DNA of 37,688 bases from Anaerolineae bacterium. Its GTDB lineage: Bacteria; Chloroflexota; Anaerolineae; Anaerolineales; Villigracilaceae. Shown here piece by piece: positions 15,309-24,430 of this stretch. A program made the position numbers and the translations under genes. The notes beneath the pieces are model-generated. The model was not told where the DNA came from. It did no database searches and saw only the letters and a list, made by a program, of their open reading frames with translations. The DNA lies in assembly GCA_003130845.1 (NCBI GenBank), contig QEXW01000142.1:1-37688 (forward strand), in the 5' to 3' direction. How positions within the stretch are numbered: position 1 is the stretch's first letter; each line of letters starts with the position of its first letter.

Positions 15309-16077
15309 CGAACCCACCTTGCGGCATACGCTGGCACGCATTTTGCAACGCGCCGAGTTTCAGGTCACCACAGCGGCCAGCGGGGTAGAAGGCCAGGCGT
15401 TACTCAAGCAACAAAACTTCGACCTGGTCTACCTGGATATTCGCTTGCCCGATATGAGCGGCATGGAAGTGTTACGACATATCCATACCATACAGCCTGA
15501 ACTGCCTGTCGTCTTGTTTACTGGTCAACCCGATCTAAACTCTGCGCTCGAGGCCCTGCGCCAAGGGGCGATAGACTATTTACTGAAACCGCTTCAACCG
15601 GAAGAAATCCTGCAACGCACCACAGCCATTCTCAACCGACAGGCACGCGAGCGTCGTAAACGCCAGATTCGAGAACAAATCGCCGCCCTCGAAAGCGAAC
15701 TCCAGCGGCTAGAAAGAGATGAAGAGCCTTCCGAAAAACCAGCACCCCACCTCGAAAATACGGAAGAGCGCTTTCTAACGCGCGGTAAATTTACCCTCGA
15801 TTTACACGCCCGCCGCATCCGCTTTGATGAGTGTGAAATCAGCATGCCACCTGCCTCGTTTGATTACCTGCTGGTGCTGATGCGACACGCCCCCAACGTA
15901 GTCAAATATCAAACGCTAGTCTCCGAAGCCCAAGGGTATCATGTTGATGTCCGCGAGGCGCAGGAGTTGGTCAAATGGCATGTGCACCAAATTCGGCAAG
16001 TGCTCGAACCAGATGAACGAGCACCTCGCCACTTGATTAATGTGCGCGGCATTGGCTACCGGTTTGTTGCAGACTGA
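15268..16077 (+). CDS. OmpR-like response regulator (receiver, coiled coil, winged helix)
   Basis: 269 residues. The receiver (~8-120) has Asp13/Asp14, phosphoacceptor Asp57 (VYLDIRLPDMSG), Thr/Gly FTGQ and Lys in YLLKPL. A charged coiled coil follows (~128-165, REQIAALESELQRLERDEE). The C-terminal ~170-269 is a winged-helix Trans_reg_C domain: FTLDLHARRIRFDECEISMPPASFDYLL and the terminal HLINVRGIGYRFV, the hallmark of the OmpR/PhoB class. The long coiled coil between domains is less usual and may set the dimer geometry. The start at 15268 was chosen because the receiver begins right after it; the upstream frame overlaps kinase coding sequence. It is the partner of the kinase at 12636. Confidence 0.92.
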   Translation: MTNNLSGHILVIDDEPTLRHTLARILQRAEFQVTTAASGVEGQALLKQQNFDLVYLDIRLPDMSGMEVLRHIHTIQPELPVVLFTGQPDLNSALEALRQGAIDYLLKPLQPEEILQRTTAILNRQARERRKRQIREQIAALESELQRLERDEEPSEKPAPHLENTEERFLTRGKFTLDLHARRIRFDECEISMPPASFDYLLVLMRHAPNVVKYQTLVSEAQGYHVDVREAQELVKWHVHQIRQVLEPDERAPRHLINVRGIGYRFVAD

Positions 16078-16078
16078 C

Positions 16079-16105
16079 GCAGGGCGAGAGAGAATCTCGC
16101 CCTGC
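16079..16105 (+). terminator. Hairpin after the kinase/regulator pair
   Basis: A perfect 11-bp stem, GCAGGGCGAGA (16079-16089) with 16095-16105, and a 5-base loop, two bases after the stop. It is followed by 'aaactttt', a short T-run, so termination may be partial. Confidence 0.65.
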
Positions 16106-16172
16106 AAACTTTTACCAACCATTTCCGCCTGTTACCAACTGCACTGCGAGAAATATTCGGCACAATAAGAAC

Positions 16173-17534
16173 ATGGCGACAAATACTCTTTCATCAACTC
16201 AGGATGTCATTCAAGCACGCGTTCTCATCGTAGACGATAATCCGGGCACAGCAGAAACCCTGGCACGTGCCGTTTCACGCATCAGTTCCAAATTGCACGT
16301 TCTCTCAGCCACCAGTGCAGAAGAAGCCCTGAAACAACTCGATGGCGAAGGAGTGGACCTGGTCATCAGCGATATGATGATGCCAGGCATGAATGGGCTG
16401 GAATTGATAGACCGCCTGCGCAGATATGCCCCTGGCAACCAGCTATACTCCATCCTAATAACCGCCTATGAAGTACCAGGCCTGCGCGAAAGCGCCCGGC
16501 GCATGAAAGTCAACGATGTCATCATCAAACCGTTTTCACCAGAAAAAATCTGTGAAATCGTTCGTCGTGCGCTAGAACGCACACAACCCATTCCATCTCT
16601 GCCTTCCACGGCGCTCCCCTCCAAAAGCCCACGCCCCACCTATCACCTGCTGCTGGCAGATGATAACCCCAGCAATATTTCTCTGCTCTTGCGGTATCTG
16701 CAAACCGAAGAATACAAAATCACAACCGCCAACAATGGCCTGGAAACCCTTGAAAAACTGCAAGCCGAACCACCCGATTTGCTCCTGCTTGATGTAAACA
16801 TGCCGGTGATGGATGGGTTCCAAGTGCTGGAAAAAATGCGTGCTACCCCCATACTGGAATATATCCCGGTCATCATCGTAACTGCCGCTCGCCTTGACCC
16901 GGTAGATATACAATATGCGCTCAACATGGGTGCCGATGATTACATCACCAAACCTTTTGACCGCCGTGAACTGCTCGCCCGCATCCGCACCCGCCTGCGC
17001 GTCAAGAAAGTAGAAGACGAACTCCGCCGCCGCAGTCAGTATCTTGAATTTCTTCTAGAGATGGGGCAGGAATGCCATCAACAAAACTTGGACACTCACC
17101 GTCTGAATTTCTTTCTGCGCCGTCTTTCCGAGGTTCTGGCTGTTCCGCGTGCTTACCTATGGGCAAAAATTGGCGAACAGGTCATTTTCTCTCGTTACGC
17201 TTCATCCAATCTGGAAGAAGAGAAACAGCCCCCAGCCCAGTTGTTCTCTATGCTCGATAAATTCCAAGAACGGCCCGAAGGCTGGCTTGTAGAGGATGTT
17301 CGTAACATACACGATTGCGTTTTCCCGACTGACCAACTGGTTCGTTCGATGGTGGTCGTTCCGCTTTGCGTTGCAAGCCGCGTTACTGGGCTACTTGCCC
17401 TTTTAAGCGAGCAGCCTGGCCATTTTGACACGGATGCGTTTGCACTCGTGCAGAGCATTGCCGGCATATTTTCTCTGTCTTTGAACTATCAAGAGTTTTT
17501 CCAGATAAATTCTGGAAAGGAGATGAAACGATGA
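16173..17534 (+). CDS. Tandem-receiver protein with C-terminal GAF-like domain
   Basis: 453 residues with three parts. Receiver 1 (~15-135) has Asp21/Asp22, phosphoacceptor Asp67 (VISDMMMPGMNG) and Lys119 (IIKPF). Receiver 2 (~155-280) has Asp163/Asp164, Asp207 (LLLDVNMPVMDG) and Lys in YITKPFDRREL. Residues ~300-445 form a GAF-like domain (LNFFLRRLSEVLAVPRAYLWAKIG ... VVPLCVASRVTGLLALLSEQPGHFDTDAFALVQSIAGIF). No DNA-binding, cyclase or kinase output is present, so it may act by protein contact. It is first in the nine-gene row 16173-28735; its stop overlaps the next start by four bases after AAAGGAG. Confidence 0.9.
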   Translation: MATNTLSSTQDVIQARVLIVDDNPGTAETLARAVSRISSKLHVLSATSAEEALKQLDGEGVDLVISDMMMPGMNGLELIDRLRRYAPGNQLYSILITAYEVPGLRESARRMKVNDVIIKPFSPEKICEIVRRALERTQPIPSLPSTALPSKSPRPTYHLLLADDNPSNISLLLRYLQTEEYKITTANNGLETLEKLQAEPPDLLLLDVNMPVMDGFQVLEKMRATPILEYIPVIIVTAARLDPVDIQYALNMGADDYITKPFDRRELLARIRTRLRVKKVEDELRRRSQYLEFLLEMGQECHQQNLDTHRLNFFLRRLSEVLAVPRAYLWAKIGEQVIFSRYASSNLEEEKQPPAQLFSMLDKFQERPEGWLVEDVRNIHDCVFPTDQLVRSMVVVPLCVASRVTGLLALLSEQPGHFDTDAFALVQSIAGIFSLSLNYQEFFQINSGKEMKR

Positions 17535-18091
17535 AACACACGTTTTTGTTTTCCCTCTTGCTTTTGGGTTTGATTCTGCTTCCTGCCTGCGTTCCATCGG
17601 GGGAAGCCTACGAGCGTGTGACTCAGAGTGCGTTCCAGCCTGGAGATGCTATCCCTGCCCCTGTTGGAGAGGTCATTCTCACGGTGACGGGGAAAATTGG
17701 CGCAAAGAACAGTGGCGATGCACTCTTGCTGGATATGAACACACTCGAAAAATTCGGCCTGGTGCAGTACGTTTTGAACGACCCGTGGCTGAAGGAAAAA
17801 GTGACCTACAAAGGCGTATTGATGAGCGATTTTCTAAAAATCATCCAGGCCGACCCGGACGCGGAGAGCGTTCATTTCGTTGCACTGGACAATTACGAAG
17901 TGGACATCACCTTGCAGGAAATCCGCAAATGGCCGATTTTGCTGGCGACTCAGTCCAATGGAAAATACATGAGCGTCCAGGAAAACGGCCCCACCCGTAT
18001 CATTTTCCCCTTCGATCAGTTCCCAGAGATTGACCAGGTGACTTACCGAGATCTGATGATTTGGAACATTGCCTCGATGGAGGTGCGATGA
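17531..18091 (+). CDS. Lipoprotein with molybdopterin-oxidoreductase-like fold, no cofactor cysteine
   Basis: 186 residues. A signal peptide ends in the lipobox LLPAC (Cys20), so it should be anchored outside the cytoplasmic membrane. The mature part resembles the Oxidored_molyb (sulfite-oxidase/YedY) beta-alpha fold in compact form: VILTVTGKIG, VTYKGVLMSDFLKII, VHFVALDNYEVDITLQEI, ILLATQSNGKYMSVQENGPTRIIFPFDQFP. The cysteine that holds molybdenum in true enzymes is absent; the lipobox Cys is the only one. Such stripped proteins occur next to signalling genes in other bacteria, where a sensory role is suspected. It overlaps both neighbours by four bases; the next gene encodes a membrane sensor with an outside helical domain, its likely partner (inference). 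Confidence 0.75.
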   Translation: MKHTFLFSLLLLGLILLPACVPSGEAYERVTQSAFQPGDAIPAPVGEVILTVTGKIGAKNSGDALLLDMNTLEKFGLVQYVLNDPWLKEKVTYKGVLMSDFLKIIQADPDAESVHFVALDNYEVDITLQEIRKWPILLATQSNGKYMSVQENGPTRIIFPFDQFPEIDQVTYRDLMIWNIASMEVR

Positions 18092-19845
18092 ACACTCCTT
18101 CTCCAGCCCGCTGGCGGCCCAACCGATATCAGATTGTTACCATCAGCCTGGCTCTAGCGATTGCTCTGGCGTTTTCTGTGTTTGCTTTCCAGGATTTCCG
18201 TCAAGGCCAGTTGGCCTTTCGGGTCTTCAACGATGAAATCGAAGTGTTGACCACGCTGGCAAACATCCAGCGCCATCAAGCGCTCATGTTTGCGCAAACG
18301 TTAGCCTGGCTGGATGACCCTGCGGCAGGCAAGACTGAAATCGAAAAACAGCGCACGTTTCTGGCTTCCCAACTGCGGGTGTTACGCCCTCTGGTGGCAA
18401 ACGAGCCGGAAATCGAACAAAGAATCAATAATTTGCAAGCCGCTTTGCAGGAATACGATAGGTTGGTGGAATCGCTGGGCGAATCTCCTTCGCCTCAGGC
18501 GCGCGCGACAGCCCGACCACAGTTGATAGAATTACTCCGCCGTGTAGACGAAGCCCTGGTCAAACGCGCTTACGATGCCCAGGAACGTTCGTTCGTCCTG
18601 GATTTTGGGAACTTACTGCGTAACCAGGAACGAGCCCGCGCGTTACTGTTTGGGGTCAGTATTGCGTTCATTCTTCTGGTGCTGTTTGCTAGCGGCTTGT
18701 ATCTGCGCAGCGAGCGAAATACGTTCAATTTGCGTCAGCGTCAGATCCAAGAATTGCAGGCGGCAGTCAACGATCGCACCCGCGCCTTGGAGCTTGCCGC
18801 GGGAGTCAGCCAGCGGATTGCCGCCATCCGCGAACAATCTCAAATAGTGGTGGAAGTCGTCGAACAACTCAAACAAACCTTCAATTACTACCACGCGCAC
18901 ATTTATCTATTCGATGAGAACCGGGAAAATCTGCTCATGGTTGGTGGAACCGGTGAAGTCGGGAAAACCCTGCTGGAGCGCGGCCACAAAATCCCGCGCG
19001 GACGAGGCTTAGTCGGGCGCGCCGCCGAAACTAGTCAACCCGTTCTGGTCCCTGATACCGTAGCTGACCCAGCCTGGCTGCCTAACCCGCTCCTGCCAGA
19101 AACCCGCGCCGAAGTGGCCGTTCCGATCGTTGTGGGTAACCGCGTTCTCGGTGTGCTGGATGTGCAAAACAACCAAGTAGGCAGCCTGAGTGAACTGGAT
19201 GTGTTGCTCATTTCCACAGTGGCCGACCAGGTGGGCATCGCGCTGGAAAATATCCGTTCCAACCAAGTTGTTGAACGGCTGCTGCAAGAATATCAACAAC
19301 TCATCGAAACTTCCCCCGCGGCAATTGGCATTTTGGATGCACAAACCGGTGTCTTTGTGCAAGCCAACCCGCAAATGCTTGAGATGTTTGAACTTACCCC
19401 TGCAGACGTAGGACAGGTCGGACCAATTATGCTCAGCCCCGAACGTCAACCAGATGGTCGCCTGAGCCAAGAAGCCGCCATAGAGCACATTACACTCGCC
19501 CTACAGCAAGGTAAAAACACCTTTGAATGGGTGCACCACACACGCAGCGGGCGCGAGTTCCGCGCAGAAATCCACCTCACGCCTGCACCCAACAGGGAAG
19601 GACGTCCAATGCTAAACGCCATTATCACCGACATTACAGCACGCTATGAAGCCGAACAACAAGCCCGCCGGCGTGCCGAACGTGAAACGGCCTTGAACCG
19701 TCTGACCCAAGCTATTCAAGGCGCGCTCTCAGTAGAAGAAGCGCTACAAATTACTGCACGCGAGTTAGGGCAGGTGCTGGGGCGAAAACCTGTTCTCGCC
19801 GCGCTTCAATCGACTTTGCTCTCGTACGATAAGGAAGACCAATGA
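18088..19845 (+). CDS. Transmitter-less membrane sensor: helical periplasmic domain, GAF, PAS, truncated GAF tail
   Basis: 585 residues. Membrane span ~15-36, an extracytoplasmic helical domain ~37-180, span ~183-205, a coiled coil, then a GAF domain ~230-395 (FNYYHAHIYLFDE ... RGRGLVGRAAETSQPVLVPD ... AVPIVVGNRVLGVLDVQ) and a PAS domain ~400-520. The protein stops soon after ETALNRLTQAIQGALSVEEALQITARELGQVLG, which reads as the first ~40 residues of another GAF domain. There is no HisKA, ATPase, GGDEF or cyclase domain. The same kind of ending recurs in the next two genes. The ATG at 18088 overlaps the previous stop (ATGA). It would need to pass its signal to a separate kinase, most plausibly that at 24431. 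Confidence 0.87.
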   Translation: MNTPSPARWRPNRYQIVTISLALAIALAFSVFAFQDFRQGQLAFRVFNDEIEVLTTLANIQRHQALMFAQTLAWLDDPAAGKTEIEKQRTFLASQLRVLRPLVANEPEIEQRINNLQAALQEYDRLVESLGESPSPQARATARPQLIELLRRVDEALVKRAYDAQERSFVLDFGNLLRNQERARALLFGVSIAFILLVLFASGLYLRSERNTFNLRQRQIQELQAAVNDRTRALELAAGVSQRIAAIREQSQIVVEVVEQLKQTFNYYHAHIYLFDENRENLLMVGGTGEVGKTLLERGHKIPRGRGLVGRAAETSQPVLVPDTVADPAWLPNPLLPETRAEVAVPIVVGNRVLGVLDVQNNQVGSLSELDVLLISTVADQVGIALENIRSNQVVERLLQEYQQLIETSPAAIGILDAQTGVFVQANPQMLEMFELTPADVGQVGPIMLSPERQPDGRLSQEAAIEHITLALQQGKNTFEWVHHTRSGREFRAEIHLTPAPNREGRPMLNAIITDITARYEAEQQARRRAERETALNRLTQAIQGALSVEEALQITARELGQVLGRKPVLAALQSTLLSYDKEDQ

Positions 19846-21926
19846 TGAAAAACAGACCGTCTCTTCCCTTCCTGTCAAATATCGCTTCTCTGCGAAGTAA
19901 ACTCTTATTTAGTTTCCTGGTCATTGCAGGCTTTGCCATTCTCGTCTCCGGCTACTTTTTCTACAACCGCACCCAGCAAACCCAAAACTTCTTGCAGAGC
20001 GAGTTGCAAAGAAACGTGCGCCAACAATCGAGCCAGCAACTCAAAAGCACGATTAACACCGAAGCACAAGTCTTTGACCAGTTTTTTACTAATTCAACCT
20101 CTATCCTCACCCGACTTTCCAGTTACCAAACTGCTATATCCTCTCAGCAAGCAGTACTCGGAGATGGAGAATACTGGAATGCCCAAGAAAAATTAATTAC
20201 ATTTCCAGATGGTCAGGTAGGCAATGCCGCCACCGATACGGCTTCTATCTTCATCCCAAACACCATTGCTGTCACCGATGCCATGCTCGCTGAAATGAAC
20301 CTAAACATTTACCTGGATTTTGCGGTACCGTCTATTTTGAAAAATACACCCGATATTGCTTCCATCTACTTCATCAGCGAGCAAGGTTACACGATTTACT
20401 ACCCCAACATTGAACTGGCCAAAATTGCACCACCCAACTTTGACCCACGCACGCAACCGTATTACCGCTCAGCTCAACCAGACCAAAACCCGGAAAAGAA
20501 ACCCGTCTGGGGCGAACCGTACCAAGATACCGCCGGTGCCGGCCTGATTGTGACCGGTTCCATGCCCGTTTATGATGAGAGCGGCAAGTTTAGGGGAGTA
20601 CTTGGTATAGATGTCCAGCTGGAAAAAATCACCCAAGCCGTCGAAAAAATCCGCGCAGGAAAAACCGGTTTTGCTTTTCTGATTGATCGCTACGCGCATC
20701 CGATAGCCATGCCACAAATAGGATACGATCTGTTTGACCTGGTGCGCGAAGCCATTCCGCCTGGTGAACCCCTTCGACAAACTATGTTTGGGCAAGTCTC
20801 CGGTGATTTTTCCAATCTTTTGCTCGAAATGACGATTGGCAAAACCGGTGTCAGCACAATTTCTATCAAAGGGACACCTTATTACATGGCTTACACCTCG
20901 CTACCCACAACCGGTTACAGCCTAGCAATAATCGTGCCAACAGTGGAACTGGACGAGCCATTCCTGGCCGCACAAAACCGACTGGTTACTAAAACGCAGA
21001 CCACGCTACAATTCTCCATGGTGGTTGCACTGGGCATTTTCTTCGTAGCCGCCGTCATCAGCCTAATTCTTGGGCAAAGCATTGCCGGCCCACTGGTCCG
21101 GTTGACCGAGACAGCACGTCAAATTCAGACTGGTAACTTCCAGGTGCGGGCCGAGGTTGAAACCAATGACGAAATTGGCACGCTCGCCAGCGTATTCAAC
21201 AACATGACCGAACAAATACAACGTTCGTTTGTTGAACTAGAACATCGCGTAGCGGAACGTACCAAAGCCTTACAAATTTCACTAGAAGTCAGCCGTCAAC
21301 TTTCGGTAGTGACTAGTCCGCGTCAATTAGCAACCAATGTGGTAGAACAACTCCAATCTGCCTTTGGATACTACCATGCCCACATCTACTTCTTTGACGA
21401 AAAAGAGGAAAATCTGGTCATGGCGGGTGGCACGGGCGAGGCCGGTGCGGTCATGCTCGCCGCCGGGCACAGCATCCCGCGCGGACGCGGCCTGGTAGGG
21501 CGTGCCGCAGAGACCAAAGCCCCCGTCCTGGTTTCCGATGTAACACAAGCCATCGGCTGGCTGCCTAACCCCTTGTTACCCCAAACCCAATCCGAAGCCG
21601 CAGTGCCTATTATGAGCGGCGAGAAAGTGTTGGGCGTGCTAGATGTGCAACAGAATCGCGTGAATGGCCTGACCGAAGATGATGTTATCCTTTTGCAATC
21701 TATCGCCAGCCAAGTAGCGATTTCTCTACAAAACGCCCGTGCTTACGAACAATCGGCCACACAGGCCGAAATGGAAGCGGCTGTGAACTACATCAGTCAA
21801 CGCATCCAGCGCGCCGGCACTGTAGAAGAGACGTTACAGACGGCCATTCGGGAGTTGAGTCAAGTGCTGGGTGCCAAGCGGGCAGGCATCAAAATCGGCG
21901 CTCCGCAAACAGAACGACAAAACTAA
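19842..21926 (+). CDS. Transmitter-less membrane sensor: Cache-like domain, HAMP, GAF, truncated GAF tail
   Basis: 694 residues. Membrane span ~12-38, a large extracytoplasmic dCache-like ligand-binding domain ~40-375 (YYRSAQPDQNPEKKPVWGEPYQD, PVYDESGKFRGVLGIDVQLE, GKTGFAFLIDRYAHPIAMP), span ~388-415, HAMP ~415-470 (NDEIGTLASVFNNMTEQI), a coiled coil and a GAF domain ~490-645 closely similar to the one in the previous protein. The chain ends with the same stub (AAVNYISQRIQRAGTVEETLQTAIRELSQVLG). No catalytic output domain exists. Cache domains in chemoreceptors and kinases bind amino acids, organic acids and similar nutrients. It overlaps the upstream gene by four bases. Confidence 0.9.
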   Translation: MMKNRPSLPFLSNIASLRSKLLFSFLVIAGFAILVSGYFFYNRTQQTQNFLQSELQRNVRQQSSQQLKSTINTEAQVFDQFFTNSTSILTRLSSYQTAISSQQAVLGDGEYWNAQEKLITFPDGQVGNAATDTASIFIPNTIAVTDAMLAEMNLNIYLDFAVPSILKNTPDIASIYFISEQGYTIYYPNIELAKIAPPNFDPRTQPYYRSAQPDQNPEKKPVWGEPYQDTAGAGLIVTGSMPVYDESGKFRGVLGIDVQLEKITQAVEKIRAGKTGFAFLIDRYAHPIAMPQIGYDLFDLVREAIPPGEPLRQTMFGQVSGDFSNLLLEMTIGKTGVSTISIKGTPYYMAYTSLPTTGYSLAIIVPTVELDEPFLAAQNRLVTKTQTTLQFSMVVALGIFFVAAVISLILGQSIAGPLVRLTETARQIQTGNFQVRAEVETNDEIGTLASVFNNMTEQIQRSFVELEHRVAERTKALQISLEVSRQLSVVTSPRQLATNVVEQLQSAFGYYHAHIYFFDEKEENLVMAGGTGEAGAVMLAAGHSIPRGRGLVGRAAETKAPVLVSDVTQAIGWLPNPLLPQTQSEAAVPIMSGEKVLGVLDVQQNRVNGLTEDDVILLQSIASQVAISLQNARAYEQSATQAEMEAAVNYISQRIQRAGTVEETLQTAIRELSQVLGAKRAGIKIGAPQTERQN

Positions 21927-21948
21927 TTTCTGCCGCAGGAACGAACGT

Positions 21949-24420
21949 ATGAAAACTTCTTTCTCGCCTCGACGTATGTTTGCAGCACTGATAAGCGCAC
22001 ATCCCTCGCTTACTTCGCCAATTGAGCGCCGCAAAGCAGAGTTAATCGCCGCCTTATCGCTCGGCTTGTCGGTCATTTCTGCCTTTGGGGGCATAGGCAC
22101 CGCCTTGCGCACCGGGTTCGATATTCGCGCGATGGTCACGCTCTTGATGGCAGCTATCGCGCTGGTTTCCTATGGGTTGAGCCGCTCCCCTCGCTATACC
22201 TATGGGCAAATCCTATTGATTGCAACCTTGGCGCTTTCGGTCTTCATCGTTACCCCGCTCTCCATTTACCAATCGCTTGTTGCCCTCCTCAGTGTCGCAA
22301 TTACCTTGCTTATCACCAACTTGCTCGACTTGCGACAGATGGCTGTCTTTACGGCAATTATCCTGGTTGGTTTTATTGTATTGCGCCCCATCCTCTTACC
22401 TGGAATTGCCGGACAAGAAGCCTTCCTCATGCAAGTAGGTATGGTGGGAATTGGTATTTTCCTCCTGTTTTTTGCCTGGCACCGCCAAAGCCTAGAACAA
22501 CTTCGCCTGAACGAAATTCTACAAGCGCAAAACGCACTCGAAGAACGTAACCGCGCCTTGCAGATAGCACAACAGGAATTAAACAAACGCTTTGCCGAAA
22601 TTCAGCTCGCCGGCGAAGTTGGACGCGCCGTCTCACAGGTGCGCGCGCTCGATGAACTGCTCAAAGATGCCGTCGAACGCATCCGCGCCCGTTTCGACCT
22701 GTACTACGTGCAGGTGTACCTGGTAAACCCCGCCCAAACACACCTGGTGCTAGAAGCCGGTACAGGAGAAGTCGGCACAACCTTGCGGGCGCGCAAACAC
22801 CAACTGGCGCTTAATACCGGCTCGATTAATGGACGCGCCGCCGTCGAAAAAAAGCCGGTGGTGATTGCCAATACAACCCAAAGCGCCGTCTTCAAACCAA
22901 ACCCCCTCTTGCCCAAGACCCGTGCCGAAATGGCCATACCGCTTATAGTTGCAGAACGAGTAGTAGGCGTACTCGATATGCAAAGTGAACAGCCGGGCGG
23001 CCTAACAGAGGAGATGTTGCCCGCCTTTGAAGCGCTCGCCGGCCAACTCGCAGTTGCCATTCAAAACGCCAGGCTCCTCACCGAGGCCGAACAAGCCCGC
23101 GCCGAAGTGGAAGCCTATGCCCGCCGCCTGGAGCGCACGGGCTGGCAAGAATATTTGGATAGCATCCATCGCCCAGAACAGATTGGTTACCTGTGCGAAC
23201 AAGACCAAATCCTACCGCTCGAAGCCGAGACGGCTCTCCCACAAGAAAACACGGTGATGACGCCCATTCAAGTTGGGGGTGAAGCACTGGGTACACTCGC
23301 GGTAGAACTTCAGGCAGAGGAGCAAACCCCACAGGCCAGAGAACTCGTCCGCGCAGTTGCCCGCCAAGTGGCTGAACATCTCGAAAACCTACGCCTGCTC
23401 GAAATGGCAGAGCGTTATCGCCAAGAGGCCGAACAAGCCGCCCGCCGTCTCACCCTCAGTGGCTGGCAGGAATACTTACGCTCCAGAACAGACCAACCGC
23501 TCGGCTATTTCTACGACCTAACACAGGTCAAGCCGATCGAACAGGTGAATACACTGACCGCTAACTCCGCTCTGACCATCCCTGTTCAGGTGCGTGATGA
23601 AACCATCGGCAAATTAAGCGTCCTGGATGTAGACCCCAACGACCAGGAACTATATGATTTGGTGCACAGCGTAGCCACACGCTTGAGCGAACACATCGAA
23701 ACCCTGCGCCTGTTGGAAGAAACCCAGCGCGGTCAGCTCGAACTCGACCGGCGCGCCCGCCAGCTGGCAGCCGTTTCCGAAATTACGACCATCTCTTCCC
23801 GCGAAACAGATGTCAATCGAATGCTGGAAATCGTGGTACATTTGACCCAGCGCAAATTTGGCTTGTATCATGCCCACATTTTCACCTACAACCCTGCCAA
23901 TCGGCAGCTCTTGATTGTGTCATGTGGTTGGAAAGAAGGGGATGAACATGAAGGAACGCATGGTACAACGACAATTGCCATAGACCAAGAACAATCCCTG
24001 GTCGCCCGCGCCGCCCGCACGCGCCAGCCGGTGCTGGTTAACGATGTGCGCTCCGACCCGGGCTGGCTGCCCAACCCACTCCTACCAGAGACTCGCGCCG
24101 AACTGGCCGTTCCGCTGCTGATTGGTGACGAAGTGCTGGGCGTGCTGGATGTGCAATCGGAGCGTATCAACGCCTTCAGCGAGGAAGATGTCAACATCCA
24201 GGTCACGCTTGCTGCACAGGTGGCCACCGCCCTGCAAAATGCCCGCAACTACGAGCGCGCCCGCCGCCAAGCCGAACGCGAAGCCTTGCTCAACGCCATC
24301 AGCCAGAAGATTCAAAGCGCCACTTCGGTCGAAGCCGTTTTACAAATTGCCGCCCGCGAACTCGGCCATGCCCTGCGCGCCCCACGCGCCATTGCACAAC
24401 TGAGTCTAAAAGATTCGTGA
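21949..24420 (+). CDS. Transmitter-less membrane sensor with two full GAF domains and two mini-GAF modules
   Basis: 823 residues. Around six membrane spans fill ~20-185 with little outside loop. A coiled coil leads to GAF 1 (~205-375), two ~100-residue modules (~387-487 and ~497-590) beginning ARRLxxxGWQEYL and containing GYxxxxxQ...P, then GAF 2 (~605-770, RAARTRQPVLVNDVRSDPGWLPNPLLP) and the stub ALLNAISQKIQSATSVEAVLQIAARELGHAL. No kinase or other output domain is present. The start was placed at the ATG at 21949; the longer reading from 21871 overlaps the preceding gene by 56 bases and adds non-hydrophobic residues. The two modules also occur in the kinase encoded next, ten bases downstream. 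Confidence 0.87.
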   Translation: MKTSFSPRRMFAALISAHPSLTSPIERRKAELIAALSLGLSVISAFGGIGTALRTGFDIRAMVTLLMAAIALVSYGLSRSPRYTYGQILLIATLALSVFIVTPLSIYQSLVALLSVAITLLITNLLDLRQMAVFTAIILVGFIVLRPILLPGIAGQEAFLMQVGMVGIGIFLLFFAWHRQSLEQLRLNEILQAQNALEERNRALQIAQQELNKRFAEIQLAGEVGRAVSQVRALDELLKDAVERIRARFDLYYVQVYLVNPAQTHLVLEAGTGEVGTTLRARKHQLALNTGSINGRAAVEKKPVVIANTTQSAVFKPNPLLPKTRAEMAIPLIVAERVVGVLDMQSEQPGGLTEEMLPAFEALAGQLAVAIQNARLLTEAEQARAEVEAYARRLERTGWQEYLDSIHRPEQIGYLCEQDQILPLEAETALPQENTVMTPIQVGGEALGTLAVELQAEEQTPQARELVRAVARQVAEHLENLRLLEMAERYRQEAEQAARRLTLSGWQEYLRSRTDQPLGYFYDLTQVKPIEQVNTLTANSALTIPVQVRDETIGKLSVLDVDPNDQELYDLVHSVATRLSEHIETLRLLEETQRGQLELDRRARQLAAVSEITTISSRETDVNRMLEIVVHLTQRKFGLYHAHIFTYNPANRQLLIVSCGWKEGDEHEGTHGTTTIAIDQEQSLVARAARTRQPVLVNDVRSDPGWLPNPLLPETRAELAVPLLIGDEVLGVLDVQSERINAFSEEDVNIQVTLAAQVATALQNARNYERARRQAEREALLNAISQKIQSATSVEAVLQIAARELGHALRAPRAIAQLSLKDS

Positions 24421-24430
24421 GCAAACCACC

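Noticed and set aside
18088-24420. Frameshifted fragments of a single giant hybrid kinase
   Set aside because: Each gene has its own membrane segments and GAF domains, and ends at a comparable point. Starts overlap the previous stop cleanly, so separate genes are more likely.
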